A stretch of 64,000 nt of DNA from Branchiostoma floridae (taxonomy: Eukaryota > Chordata > Leptocardii > Amphioxiformes > Branchiostomatidae), in NCBI RefSeq assembly GCF_000003815.2, contig NC_049994.1, positions 12,970,382 through 13,034,381 of the forward strand, written 5' to 3'. Under the pieces are notes generated by a model. That model was not told the DNA's origin. It was given only the letters and a program-made list of their open reading frames with translations, and did no database searches. The position numbers and the translations under genes were made by a program. Of the stretch, positions 13,401 through 26,363 are shown one piece after another; the stretch's first letter is position 1; every line of letters begins with the position of its first letter.

Positions 13401-16400
13401 TTTTTTCCATAAGTACAAACAAGCTGGACGAATGGTATCGTTTGATTAATATATCCCCTCTTATAACTATTATGATACAAGTTTCACTGTGATGTTGCAA
13501 ACCTTCGTAACCTTTTATATCAAACTAACTAACATCATCATTCATTACATTCATGTCGTTTGAGATCACAACTGGCAGGCTGATGCCAATGAAGCTTTAA
13601 TAAGTTATTACTGCGTGAATTGAGTTTTCAAAAAGCCCTGAGTGGCAATAAATCATGTATAAGAAGGACGTGTAAACTCTGTGGAGAACTGTCGTAACTG
13701 TCCTGTGTTATATCCCTGGGAATCTGCACGGCGCCGACAAAATGGTCGTGGACAGCTGAGGGAGTCGGGAGGACCTGAACAGATGTCAACTTTGATTAAA
13801 GTGAGTGCCGAAGCCTGCCGCTCGCAACTTCTGCTGATTAGTTTGTGCCAAAGACAGTCACACTTCTGTTTGCTTAAAGTTTGTAGATATAATCGTACCA
13901 TTCGTCTTGTACATACGTGCAGTATTTACGATATGATAACATATGTGTCCTGATATGCCAGCCCTTACTTTGCCTTACGTTCTCTCTCTCCCTCTGTCTC
14001 ATACACCTTTCTCACGCGGCGGACTCGATAGATCGAAATCGAGGCCAATGTGGCAAACAAAAGACTGTCCATCATAGTTATCAGTTTTTCTGTCAAATAA
14101 TTTGCATTATTCCTTTTTTGATTTTTCATCTATACAATACTCTAAATTGCTACATCTTTTCAAGTAAGAAGTATAACACTGCTTATAACATTTATTATTC
14201 GATCTTATTTAGAATTTCAGCATAGTTCGGGAGAAAAATGAATGGTACATGATTTTATCAATATTTTTTGCTTTTTTGCCTCATTGACCTCGCTTTCGTT
14301 CTGCCATGTCCACTACGTGAGACATGGTTGAGATAGACTGACTCGATAAAACGTATTTCTTTTTTAAATATGATTTATGAAATTGAATGTTCATATGAAG
14401 GTGTCCCAACTGGTCCTACGGTGGCCATATGTCAGCCATGTGCATGTTCCCACAGGGGCGGCCTGGATATGTCACATGGCACATAACAAATGGCGTTGGC
14501 TGGCGAGGTTATCATTTATTCAGATAATATATGTTATAAATGTCCTGCTATGTTATTCAATTAGACGTGACCCAGATAGCAAAATTGGGGTCAGGAAAGC
14601 GAGAAATGGTTATCATATTTCTTTGAATATAAATCAAGTAGAGCATGTTGTGGTGCGGTTTAGGTTGGTAAGGAATGTAAGAATTTGCAAGTTTGTAAAT
14701 AAAAGAAAAATTGTGTCCAGTTAGTCTTGGAGGCACAGCAAGGTAGAATCAAATGAGTAGTTACAGAGAAACTACATGCATGATTTCTACTTATGCGTAA
14801 AACGTGTAGAGAGATTCACAAATAGTGAACTAAACCCCTGCTGTAGTTGCTTGCAAAAATGTGTAGCCCAAGGGCTACAGAAATGGATATGGGAACCACC
14901 CCTTAGCATCTGTTACAGATGCATGGGCAACTGTCTTGCCAGCGGTAGATCTACTTGGAGATTATAAAGTAATTACCCGCGGACGACGTTATCTCTTGAC
15001 GGACAGGCAATAGCATTAACGTCTTCCCATCATTACTTCCATATAACCTAGTTCATTGGACACGTCAATGGATCATTGTGGGGTCACGATTTGTATCGTC
15101 GGAAGCCGCAGGATACACTGTGGTAAATTAAAACCCTTCAGTTATTCATACAATGCATAAATAATGCAAAGTTCTCATTCAAACTTCTTCTGGTAAAGTA
15201 TATCATTGGTAAAAATATAAAAAAATTATTTAGTCATTTTGTAGCATCATTATCGTCTTCTTACGATCTTAAATACTATGGCAAGTAAAAGAATAGAAAA
15301 AAACAACTTATTGGTAAATGAAATAACATAGCTGGTTAGACAGAATAATTGCATAAAGGCAAACAGTTTATGAGGGTTAGTTATCATTTGTTCCTGTGAT
15401 AATTCTTATTGTTTTCTAGATCTAATTTATCTATTTGTACATTGTAGCTTCAAGTTGATTCTTTATTTTCCTCGTCATACTTTGATTTTGAAGACTAATG
15501 AAAATGAACGATACCAAAAAAGACACTGAGAAAGGCAAAGCCTCCAGTAGCGAGCTTCACGTTGTTGAAATCACGACAGTTTTACTGCGTAGAATTTGAA
15601 GCTGTTGCAGCGCGATATTGTTCAATATACTCATCGCCTGCACACTTCGTCACCTCGAATATCGATTTTCTGCAGGATCTAAATTGAAGTCCAAAAGGCC
15701 ACAAGTGACCGCAAGGAACCAGATCAATTCCCTTGTCACCCGACATAAAAGACTTTCTGGGACGTGTAAAATGTTGTGGACAGGTCTTTATGGCGCTATC
15801 GCCATGACAGACAGGTAGGAGAGAAAATAGGCAGACCAGGTGCCCTCTCTCGTTTCCTCATAGACCAAACCTTCAGTAAGCATTCGTCACTGTCACGGCC
15901 GTCCGCTGAACGGAAAATAATCGTCCGGCTGAGATTTCATCTGGCAAGAACAGTCGGCTATCGGCTAATTAAAGAGCTGAAGTCGTGGCTAGACAGTAAC
16001 TCACTTTGCCTGGCTATTCACTAGTGATACTAGATGTAGATTCTCATTTATCTATAGGGTTCAAATCTGCAAGAATTCAAGAAAAACAGTCAAATTTCCT
16101 AATCTACAAGAAATTGGATGTTCTCTTCTGTGTTTTTAGATTTGGTGAATACTCATTTAGCTAGTAAGTTTGACAAGTTGCCAGGCATATTGACAGTCAG
16201 GTGAATTGTTAACGACTTTGTTGGTTGTTTCCGTGCAATTCATTGTGTTATCAGGATCATTATCAAATTTCCGGACTTCGATTTTGCATGTGTCAAACAT
16301 TAATTTCCTACGTGTGAACCATTAAAAAATAATGTACAATTCAGTTTCTTTTTATTTTAGAAATCAAGTCCCGTTGGTGTTTCACGTTGGAGCTAAGTTA

Positions 16401-17424
16401 TCAAATAACTCAGCATATTTTGCAAAAACTCATCAGCATCACTTCTTACCCAATGTCAGCGCTTATCCTGGCAAGATCTCGTTAGCCACGAACGACGCCG
16501 CTATCTGGGGACTCTCTGGAAGAAAAATCACGGCTTACGCGTCAACTACCGTTCACTCGCTCCCCACGCAATTTATTACGACGAGTCGTCTCTTATCTAA
16601 AATGAAATCGTAATCCATAAGCTGAGTTATACGATAGGCTAGCATTCACTTTATTTCTCGCTACTTACATCATCCCGTTTCTTTTCCCTTGTTTGACTAA
16701 AAAGGGGATACAGCTTCTTCCAATTTTAACTGCATCATCTCTTATTTTTTGTTTAAAATTCTCTTGGTTTGTTCCGTAATCACCGAAAGTTATGTTTTCT
16801 ATCATGCTATGGTGGAGTGGCTGTGGATATCTCAAGAAACAAAGCTGCTGATAGATTTTTAGTCTGTAAGTGAAGGAAAAATGAAGGTAAAGTACGATGG
16901 TGGTCATCTTAGCTGCCTCGTACCGCACTGCAGCGGAACTTGTATGTATGTTTCTTTGTTTGTTTGTTGATGTATCTTCATTTAGTAGGTAAGGGGGTGT
17001 CGTAGAAAGAAAGGTCGAGTTCGATAATACGCCTCCTGGTGTCTTCCTTCGGTCCTGCAGCAAGACGTCCAGGTTTAAGAACTCGTATTCTGAAAGAAGT
17101 GTGGTTGTGATTTTGAATAGTGAACAGCACTTAGGGTGGGGAATTAATGATGTACATTTTGGCCTTCTCGTTTGTAACTACAGTACTTGTTTGTTTTCTT
17201 TTATTATTGTTTTATTTCTGTTTTATTTAGACAGGGTGGACAACTCAGTACTATGCGTTCTGCTTTTCAGTTGTGCCCTGTACACAAAATAGCATAACAA
17301 GAAATAAGATACAAATCAAATGAACAAATCAAAGTAACAATATATACATAAACATAAATCAAAATCATAACTCATTAATCGAAGTTAGTGCCGGGTCAGG
17401 AGGTCAGGGGTCAGCAGTGATTAC
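10428..17424. other. Gene-free stretch
   Basis: About 7 kb in which I recognise no gene, RNA or clear repeat on either strand. Open frames are short and of random composition. Confidence 0.5.
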
Positions 17425-17425
17425 C

Positions 17426-17551
17426 GTTTCTTATCAGTTTCTTGAACGACAGTGCAGAACTGGCCACTTTAACCGTTGGCGGCAACTCGTTTCTTATCAG
17501 TTTCTTGAACGACAGTGCAGAACTGGCCACTTTAACCGTTGGCGGCAACTC
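17426..17551 (-). repeat. 63-bp in-frame duplication in the LINE C-terminus
   Basis: Two apparently identical 63-bp units (17426-17488 and 17489-17551). In the LINE reading frame each unit is exactly 21 codons and starts NELPPTVK. Confidence 0.9.
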
Positions 17552-18265
17552 GTTCCATGAAAATGCACCCCTGTATTCGAATTTTCTACGGCCAGATTCA
17601 AGTCTGACTTTCGGTAGTTGTAGTGATAGGTTTGAATTAAGCCTTGTTGCGTATGTGTGAGATGTTCTGTTAAATGGTGGTGCATTTTCCTACGAGATGC
17701 CAGAGATTTCCAACCTAATGTAGACAGATGGTCATTATCTACATGTGATCTACGTGACAGACCGAGCACAAGCCGTGCTGCACGGTTTTGGAGTTTCTGG
17801 AGATTGTCAGAGAGAGATTTTCCGCAGTTGCCCCATACAGTATCACAATAATCAATCTTAGGAAGAATCATACAGTTAAACAGCATGGAAAGTGTCTTAG
17901 GTGGTAAAATGGGTACTAAACGTCTTAACACTCCCAACCTAGAGGACACCGTACTGCATAGTTTGTTAATGTGTATACTCCATGTAAGACAGGAATCAAA
18001 CCAAACACCTAGATATTTAAAACATGCAACAACTTCCAAATAAGTACCAGAAAGGGTAAGATTTAGTTCTTCTGTTTCTAGACGCAGCCTTCTTATAGTG
18101 CCAAAAAGCATAGACTTGCATTTACGGACATTGAGAGTTAGCCTGTTTGCATCCAACCACTTCTCAATATTGCAGAGATCAGCATTCAACGCTCTGTTTA
18201 TATCAGCGACAGACTTTTGTTGCAAGCTCTGTAGGAGAACTAAAGCAGGGGTTGATGGATCGTCA
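17426..18265 (-). pseudogene. CR1/L2-type LINE reverse transcriptase, 5'-truncated
   Basis: The minus-strand frame 18225-17497 reads as the part of a Jockey/CR1-group reverse transcriptase after the catalytic YADD box. Landmarks are NIEKWLDANRLTLNVRKCK, then YLGVWFD, a PKIDYC block and LQNRAARLVLG. Near 17585 the reading must shift by one base to continue into the usual C-terminal FEYRGAFSWNELPP, so the copy carries a frameshift. Upstream of about 18265 the coding frame meets a stop and the similarity ends, so the insertion is 5'-truncated, as is common for LINEs. Not functional. The C-terminal tail contains a 63-bp tandem duplication. Confidence 0.88.
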
Positions 18266-19190
18266 TTTTAAGGTATCTTAGGAGAAGATAAAATGGAATG
18301 GCAAAAACTAAAATGATAAAATCCAAAAATCTTAACTTAGTATAACCTTCTTTGAGAAAGTATAAAAACTATTAGTACGAGGAAGTGTAAAAAAGTCAAA
18401 CGACTCCCTTATCTCTACTTTCAGCGTTGATTAAAGTTGTCATTTCATTATGAAAACATCAAGACGGCCCCCAAGGACGTAAACTAATCTTCCTGGTTGG
18501 CATGTAGCAATTTTGCGCCTACGTCATTATCTCATGCACAGTTGTGATCAATTTGGCAATTTTCTGATTAATTATTGAAAATTGAGTTGACAATATTTTG
18601 TGATCATTTTGTTAATTGCCAATTCGATCTCACGTGTTCTAATCAAGCACAAAATGTGCTATGTTAAGGACAGGATTAGTATATATTTTTTTGTGTGCAT
18701 CATTTGCAGGATTGTTGTGCACCATACACCCACATACCATTCTTTATAATCACTAATGGTCACCCTTGGGACACTAATTATTATCTTATTGTAACATATA
18801 GCTGTTTGATCAATGTCTAATTTATGATATAGAGAGCGCTGAACATGACTCTGCATATATAATCTAAAATCCATTTAGTACCAATAAGGACTAGCATTCC
18901 CTTGTGATAATCTCGAAGCATGCACCTCTAATTAGATCAGAAATTGATTAATCAAAATTATGAAAAACCAAAGTAACGTCTCCCAAGAGCCCAGAACATC
19001 CAACATGTGCGCAACCCATTCATATGGCTTAAAGTAGTTGAAGACAAAAGACTTGGATCAAACTAAATCGCAATTTGCCGTCCCTAGTCCTTCAGGAAAT
19101 CGTACTAAAGCCTCGATCACATGGAATAAAGTACAACGTAGTGAAGTTTCCATTAGTAATTATAGATGGCCTTGTAGCTGTCTGATAGAA
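18266..19190. other. Gene-free stretch
   Basis: AT-rich sequence. I see no gene and no clear repeat. Confidence 0.5.
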
Positions 19191-19451
19191 TACGAGGGGT
19201 GGTCAATAAGTTCTCGGCCTAACTCTGAAATAATAAGCACAACTCAAATTTTGAGGCACACTTCACCCTTCTTTTTCTCGCCACTTACCTTCTAATTTGC
19301 ATAAAACGAATGCCTGGAAAGTAATGACTCCAATGATTTGTAATTTGGAGGATATTGATAAAAGGCTTCATACTATAAAGTTGTGCCTCAAAATTTGAGT
19401 TGTGCTTATTATTTCTGGGTTAGGCCGAGAACATATTGATCACCCCTCGTA
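19191..19451. mobile_element. Mariner-like MITE with 70-bp TIRs
   Basis: Inverted arms 19191-19260 and 19382-19451 differ at only a few positions. The ends read TACGAGGGGTG(G/A)TCAATA, with TA at both termini as expected for a TA target duplication. The ends resemble known mariner-derived repeats (ACGAGGGGTG). The core of about 120 bp has no coding capacity. Confidence 0.85.
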
Positions 19452-19994
19452 CCTAAAGCAATCCGCATTCCCTCACTAGAGCAAGATTTACGAGTCGATT
19501 CTGAACAGCATTCAACGAATGTAGAACTATGCTATATTTGAAATGTATTGTATTTCTAATACATTTACAAAGTATCATTCACTCATTTTTTCATCATTAT
19601 AATATCCTATAGCTTGGATTACTGTCATTCTGGTTCTACGGACATTAATTGAACGTGCACTAATGATTTTAAATAATCCGTCTGTCATGTAGCCGTAATG
19701 AAGAATAATGTGGCTCAATGGTCTATGGAACTGGGGCAGGTTAGTGCAGCCCTGTATACCATATGGTGTAGAAGGAAATTCACCTCTCCTGTGAAGAGCT
19801 CACAAAACACCCTCTTTTTACGATGATTATCGTCGACCTACTTTCCCGGCAATGTAAGCTCGTTCCGACTGATGCTACTGACAATTGACTTGACACAATT
19901 TCCGCTCCTTTCTGGGTCACGTCATCACAGTTCATCAGAGAGCGCCGTGCTGTGATGAGCTTCCAGCGAAATGTACAGGTGTGCACTTCATTAA

Positions 19995-20228
19995 GGTGGT
20001 ATCTCACTACACTAGGGGCACCGTTGCGGCACTGCAGGGTTGCTGTCTCACGTTTTGTGTATTTTGTTTACGTTTGTGTGTTACGTTTTGTGTCTTCTTA
20101 GTCACACTTTTTCGTATTACGCAATCTCTGAAGTATAAAAAAATCGGCTAAAATAACACAACAGTGCCGCCGCAGTGAACGAACCCCGCAGTGCCGCACC
20201 ACTGCCCCAAGTGCAGTGAGATACCACC
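19995..20228. mobile_element. Non-autonomous element, GTGCCGC-rich family
   Basis: The ends GGTGGTATCTCACTACACT and, inverted, GGTGGTATCTCACTGCACT pair over about 46 bp with mismatches. Inside, near the right end, there is an AACACAACAGTGCCGC block that also occurs in the larger element at 36869-38154, which ties the two together. Confidence 0.75.
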
Positions 20229-22284
20229 TTTTTCCAACGCTTTCACCCGCCACACGGACAAAGAAAGCAGCAATTTCGAAAAGCAGCGGCTTTAATCAAC
20301 AAAATGTTCCGTGCCTAATGAGATGCATGAATATCTCATAGGAATAGAAAAGCTGTCTATTAATTACCAATGAGATGTGCAAAGATAGATAGTGCCAGGA
20401 AGATTCACATAAACTTTCAAACTTTTTGCTTAATTACGATTGCAGTCCCTATAGGGACTGAGTTGTATTGATTGTGCATCATTCTAATTCTGCCTTGTCA
20501 AACACACTGCAATGAATTAAAATTGAAATAGCATAAAACAACATAACATAACATATAAAAGCTTATATAATTAAAATCTGACAATAGGGCTCTTAGGATA
20601 AAGGTAGTTCTGTCGAAAGAGAGTGGCAGAAAAATGCTTGGAAAAATTATAACATGATTTTTTACAGCGAAGTTGACAGAAAATGAAAACAGCTTGGAAT
20701 GATCTTCATCAGAAGTTGGCCCACTTCGCCGCATGACGTCACGAGTAGGTCAAAGGTGACCGGAAGTCGATATCTACTGTCGCCATAAATCAGTGCGCGT
20801 CAGGAAATTCCTGATCATGACCGATGGCTACGGTCTGGTGAAATTTGGGGAGTTGTTCTCTCACAGGAGAAACTTGCATCGAGCCAACATAGCTGACCTG
20901 TATTACGTATATAAGGCCACAACGAGTAGATTGTATGGATGGCATTGACCGCGCATTGGTTTTTGCCTTAACTTCGAAGGACACAGTAAAATTTGGTTCC
21001 CTTACGCGTTTAGTGTTGTTGTAGAAGTGATACCATTGACTGTACTGTAAAATATGTTAGACTAAGTGTGGTAGTTGCAGCAACTCTACAATAACACACT
21101 AAGACTAGTGTTTCCTTTTGCACTTCTAGAATATAGAAATAATGCACTTGTTTTATCGCCACAATGCTCATATCCCACGTACAACGTTTGTATTGTTTAT
21201 TTTGAAGATTAAGGCATACTAGTTTTTTGCCATCCTTATTTTTTATCACACCCTTACAATAGATTTGAAGTATGCAGAAGATGCTACCCATGAAATATCC
21301 GATTGCTGTTACCTTTCTTAGTTTCTTTGGCATATCACACTAACAGGGTCATAGCTACCACGTATGCCCACCACATTTGCATACTGTTGGTGGGATCGGC
21401 ATTTTATCTTCCTTCATTTGACGATGATACATCAAACTGCAACTATTAAAGAGGTCCCTAAAGAGTCCTTGCCGCCGTAATCAACTCTACCGGCAACTCT
21501 GTTGATGCTTGACATGCTTTGATATCTTTTACTTCAAATAACTGATAGACGTGTCATTAATCAAGTGTGGGAATGAAGTCCCATTAGTCATCAAGAGGGA
21601 CTCTTAAGAAACCCGGACGTTGTGGGCATATGCCTTGTTCGTGGTTTTAAGTTCGGAGGTCAGTGGTCAAGCACTGGCACTAAGAGCATGTAGTGGTCCA
21701 GGACTGAAACTTTTTTACGTGTTTAGACGTTTTATCGGGCTTTCTATTTTGTATCTTTTTCTTCGTGTCTTACGGCCTTGATGGCCAGATAAAAACGCCT
21801 AAAAACGTTTCATGTTGTACTCATGAAGGCGTCGTATGGTCGTCGAAACGTTTACTGAAGAATCAAAGAAGGTTGTGTAACGAAGAAGACTTTGTTCAAT
21901 TGATCTACTCAGTGAAACTACTTAGTAATACGGAGCCGAACCTCTGCTTTGAGAGTAAAACTCTAGCAGCTCAAGGCTAAATGATACAACCTCAAATGAG
22001 TGATCCGAGAAACAATGCTTTCATTTCTCCTGCCCACCAAGACTCCATCAAACAGCACATGTTGAGATGAGGTCCCGGGAGACACCCCCGTCAGTGTCAT
22101 CAGCCCTGCCCGCACAATTTCCTTCCCGCCCGCTCTATTCCGTATTGATCGTCACACAGGCTGATTGTAGCCGACTCCTTCTCAACACAACGTTACTTCT
22201 TACGACGGGATGGCCTGTAGACCACCACGTCCACTCGAATTGGCTGTAAAAGTGATGACTGCTTGTGTACATAAAGGCGCCTAC
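20229..22284. other. Gene-free stretch
   Basis: No gene recognised. Short open frames only. Confidence 0.5.
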
Positions 22285-23052
22285 GGGGGTACATGATAGC
22301 GAACTGGCAGTGTAACTAGGTAGGAAGACAGCTATGATTTCCATCTATGCATTTCAGGCAGCCAGAAATCCACACTTCAAGCGAGTGGCTGTAAAACCAA
22401 TGACACATGACGAAAATAACCTAGCACCTTTGCTGAAAACACACAAATCAAATTGATATTGACTGAGATCAATCAATGTATGCCCTACATGTGACTAATT
22501 TATTGATCTGTCTATTGATTGATATTGATTGAATGTGTTTTCAACCATTTAGACATTGTTTCTGGTGGATAATTAATCATAGGGCCATTTTTTAGCTTCT
22601 CTTCGCTCTGCATCTGAGAAGTTATTTTGTGTATTTTGTGTAACAGTAGGATGCTATTGTATCTAACACTTCCGGGTACACGATAGCGAACTAGCAAAGA
22701 AGCTACGAAGCTATGATTTCCATCTACATGTACTATTATGTATTCATGGCAGCCAGAAATCCGTATCCACACTTCAAGAAAATGGCTGTCAAACCAATGA
22801 TACGTCGCAAAAACAACCTAGCACCCTCGCTGAAAACCCTCAAAAATCAAATCGATATTGGCTGACTTCAATCAACGTATGCCCTACATGTGACTAATTC
22901 ATCGATCTGTCTATTGATTGATATTGATTGAATGAGTTTTCAATCATTTAGATATTGTTTCTTGTGTATAATCAATCTTAAGGCCATCTTAAAACTTCTC
23001 TTATTTCTTTGAAGTTATCCTGTGGAACAGAAGGGCGGTGCTGTACCCAGTG
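22285..23052. repeat. Tandem duplication, two ~380-bp units
   Basis: Units at about 22285-22671 and 22672-23052 each begin with a GGTACA(T/C)GATAGCGAACT block. They also share GGCAGCCAGAAATCC and TATGCCCTACATGTGACTAA. They are diverged by substitutions and small indels, so the duplication is old. Confidence 0.85.
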
Positions 23053-23992
23053 TTTGAGGATAAACATGATTAAATGTCTACACAATTTTCTGTGTTCGTT
23101 CAACCAGCACGCTGTTTGTAATAGAGACCAAAGGTTCGTCTATACCACTTGATGTGTTAAATTGGAAAGTTTCTGGCTCGTGTATCATTGCCTCGTTATT
23201 TCATCATTGGCAACAATTTAGTGTTTGTAACGGGCCATTCATCAAAATTCACCATGAAACACGTTTATATCTTTAATCAGAGGACCATCAGAAGTTGTAA
23301 AAGTCATGATATTATTTGTATGCATTGTCATGCTATTGTTGTTGTTTCTGTTTGCTGTTGTTCAATATATAATTGTCTGTGCTTTGTGGCTTGACATACT
23401 TGTCTCAAAATGTCCCTTAAAAATTGTATAGATTTTACAAAAGGTGCATTATCTGTAAAGAAATGTGACTATAAAGATACAGATATGTTCTGTGATATTC
23501 ATATACAGTACAGAGCAACTAGAATTGATGCGGCCAGATGGACTGTTTCATTAAGTTGCTTCAAATCTACGTCACCACAACAATTGACTTTATTGATCAG
23601 TTACGTCTGTGTATTACCACAAGCTCTCTACGGTGACACCGCATACACCCCGGCCTGCATGTACTAGACTATTGCTTGTACATTTGTACGTAACACCCAA
23701 AAAGATGAGGTTTTTTTTTACTTCATCATCTCGCAAATTATCATTCAAGTCTCTCACTGATAAAATCTTAGGACCATATGCATTTTTCCCAGGCAAAAAT
23801 TATTATTCAAAACCTGAATCCCGACATCCGCACGTTAAACTGTGATACCACCGGGAGTCATGGATGTTCATGAACAGTTGATGTGTTAAATTAAACTGCC
23901 GCACAGTCATGAGTTATTACGCGGGACGAGCCGCTCCAACTGGCGCGGGGAGAGCCCAGTGGCCCGGACTTAATCTCACTCTACTACCCGGT
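23053..23992. other. Gene-free stretch
   Basis: No gene recognised. Confidence 0.5.
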
Positions 23993-24832
23993 AACGGTGT
24001 GAACCCTAACCTGGAATCCAGTCCTTACGGCGGGCTAGCCGGCTACGAAGCTAGGGTGGGCCCTCTCCGGGAAGATAAAGCTTTCTACCGCCGGGGTAAT
24101 CGTCTGCACCCGGTAGGATTTTCTCGTGGTAGCACTTTGTCCAGTGAGAGTTTAATATTGTCCAGCCGCGAGAATGGCTAATTCAACTTCCACCGTGGAA
24201 CGGTGTGAATCCTAACCTGGAATCCAGTCCTTACGGCAGGCTACGTATCTGCCTTGGGCTGGAAAACCTTAACATCCAGGAGAAACTTGCACCTGCTACA
24301 AACAATGTACAGGGTAGTTAACAATGAACTTCCTAAATACGTCAATAGTTTTCAAAGGACTTCTGACTCCCACAGCTATCCCACCCGACACAGTCAGAAT
24401 CTATCCCTGAAACTACCGCTTGTACGTTTGGAATGTGGGAAGCGCAAGTTTTCTTATAGAGGTATTACAGAGGTTTTATACCATTATTATTTATTCATGA
24501 TTCGTATTATTGTTTACATCAGTTTCATTACTATTGTTATTTATTCATTTCATTTATTGTTTATTAATTTTATGTTTGCATGTTTATGTTTCATTTCAAT
24601 TCATGTAATGCAGGGCTCCACTACAAAGCAGTACAAAAGTACTGATTTGGACAACCCTGGGTAAAAATGACAGAAATGAATAAACAAATAAATAAAATAC
24701 GTAGCTAGTGTACGCTCTCTATGGGAAAGATAAAGCTTTCTACCTCCCGGTAGGATTTTCACGCGGTAGGACTTTGTCCAGTGGGAGTTTCATCGTCCAG
24801 CCACAAGAATGTCTACTTCAACACCCACCGTG
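23993..24832. repeat. Two ~200-bp repeat units, the second split by a LINE
   Basis: Unit 1 (23993-24198) and unit 2 (24199-24832) share AACCTGGAATCCAGTCCTTA, GATAAAGCTTTCTACC and CACTTTGTCCAGTG-type blocks. Unit 2 is interrupted by the LINE fragment at 24248-24698. The AACCTGGAATCCAGT block recurs inverted near 24920-24935, so the pair may be part of a larger inverted element. Confidence 0.75.
24248..24698 (+). pseudogene. 5'-truncated CR1/L2-type LINE insertion
   Basis: It opens in the LGWKTLTSRRNLH motif of a CR1/L2-type reverse-transcriptase C-terminus. It continues through YRVVNNELPKYV, a YPTRHSQNLSLKLP block and KRKFSYRG, then enters a noncoding tail ending in an AAATAAATAAA-like run. 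The 5-bp ACGTA occurs on both sides (24243-24247 and 24699-24703), and removing the insert restores the neighbouring repeat unit. The usual WNxLP box after FSYRG is missing or degraded. Confidence 0.85.
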
Positions 24833-24935
24833 CAAACCGTCCTACCGGTTGTGAAAGATTACGGCAGCGGCAGAAAGGTTCTCCTATCCCGAAGGTAGCC
24901 TGGACAACCCACGGTAGACTGGATTCCAGGTTATG

Positions 24936-25919
24936 TGAACTCGTGCGCCACGACCTCAGCATGACGTGTGCGTCTATACGCGCAGGCGGTAAAGCCGGGA
25001 AGTTTACCAAGTTTATTAACGACGCATCCATCCCCAGAAACGCCAGGGGAGTATTGAGTATTAACTTCTCCACTGATCCCTCACCGCGCTGACGTACAGC
25101 AGAGGGGAAAACCAATAATGGCTTCGGGCAGTCAAGTAGAAAAAGCTGGAAGAGGACGTTTCTGGAGATGGGATGAGAGGATGTACGGGATGTATCACAA
25201 GATGACTGTACCGACAGCGACGATCGGCAATTCTCACATAACTGGCGAGCGGAAATGGTGAAAGCTTCCATTTCATCGCCTAAATTGCATGCTTAATGCG
25301 TGGTGCTGTACTCTATGATAAAGCTGAGCCCGTTTCCATATGGATTTCCGATACTTACGAAGCACACGCGATAAGCTGATGGACTGCATCAATGTTTAAG
25401 GAATATGCAAACAGTTCTCTATAAGACGCTCATCTTTAGAAGAAAACGCAATTTTACCATAAACTAAAACTATTTGACTACATACTTATACATGAAGTAT
25501 ATAGAATTGTTTTACATAAAAATGGTATCATTGAACTTGATTATGAAATATCTAATATTCCATCTATTCTTAGTGCCACGTCAGATATGAGTTTGAAATC
25601 TGAAATCCTGTAGTTATCGTGAATGGACAGTCCGTCTGAACAGGCATTAGGTACGCTTTGACATGGCTGTTGGGCAGAGATAGCAGTTTATTGCTTTCAT
25701 CTAAACTCTGTGAGCTTATCGAACGTGACTGTTTCTACATGCTTCATATGCAGAGCCATGAGTTGTAGGGTGTTCCGTTATTTGGACCGCACACGTTTTC
25801 ATACAACAGCAAAAGCATCAACAAACAACAACTAAAATATAATTAGGTCGGAAAGCAATAACCGCCATTTCAGCACCCTGGAAAGGGCTACAATGTAGTC
25901 TACTGTATACTAATATACA
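24936..25919. other. Gene-free stretch
   Basis: Overlapping open frames occur on both strands at 24781-25276. I recognise no protein, and they sit partly in repeat sequence. Confidence 0.4.
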
Positions 25920-26363
25920 GATATCGCCGGGCCATGACCAAACTAAGGATAAGCGATCATCCACTGGAAATTGAAGCTGGTAGATATAACCGAACTCCCC
26001 CTGATAATAGATTTTGTATATTTTGCGATAAGAGTTTCATGTATGTAGAAAACGAAGTACACTTTGTCCTAGAGTGTTTGCTGTACAAAGATCTGCGAAA
26101 TGCATTCGCTAATGCTACACATATAGATAAAGAATATGCGCACCTGACGAAGGAAGATCTGTTCAAATACCTTATGTCATCATCCAACTACGATATACTG
26201 GAAAAACTCTGTAAGCTCGTCCACGCATATTTTAAGAAGAGAGAAGAAGCATGTAAACTGTAATATATATGTATAGCTTTCCGATTACTTACTATGTACC
26301 AAACTGACTGCATTTAGCCCCAATGGGGCATGAATATGCAATAAACTTCATTGTCATTGTCAT
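25920..26363 (+). pseudogene. LINE C-terminal zinc-knuckle fragment with 3' tail
   Basis: The frame reads YRRAMTKLRISDHPLEIEAG, then a CxxC...HxxxxC block (CIFC, with ENEVHFVLEC), and ends at a stop at 26263. This is the usual C-terminus of LINE polyproteins. The 3' tail ends with short ATTGTC repeats (AACTTCATTGTCATTGTCAT), a common LINE terminus. It is a 5'-truncated remnant. Confidence 0.8.

Noticed and set aside
24813-25271. 152-codon minus-strand open frame
   Set aside because: It overlaps another open frame on + and repeat-derived sequence. No recognisable domain.
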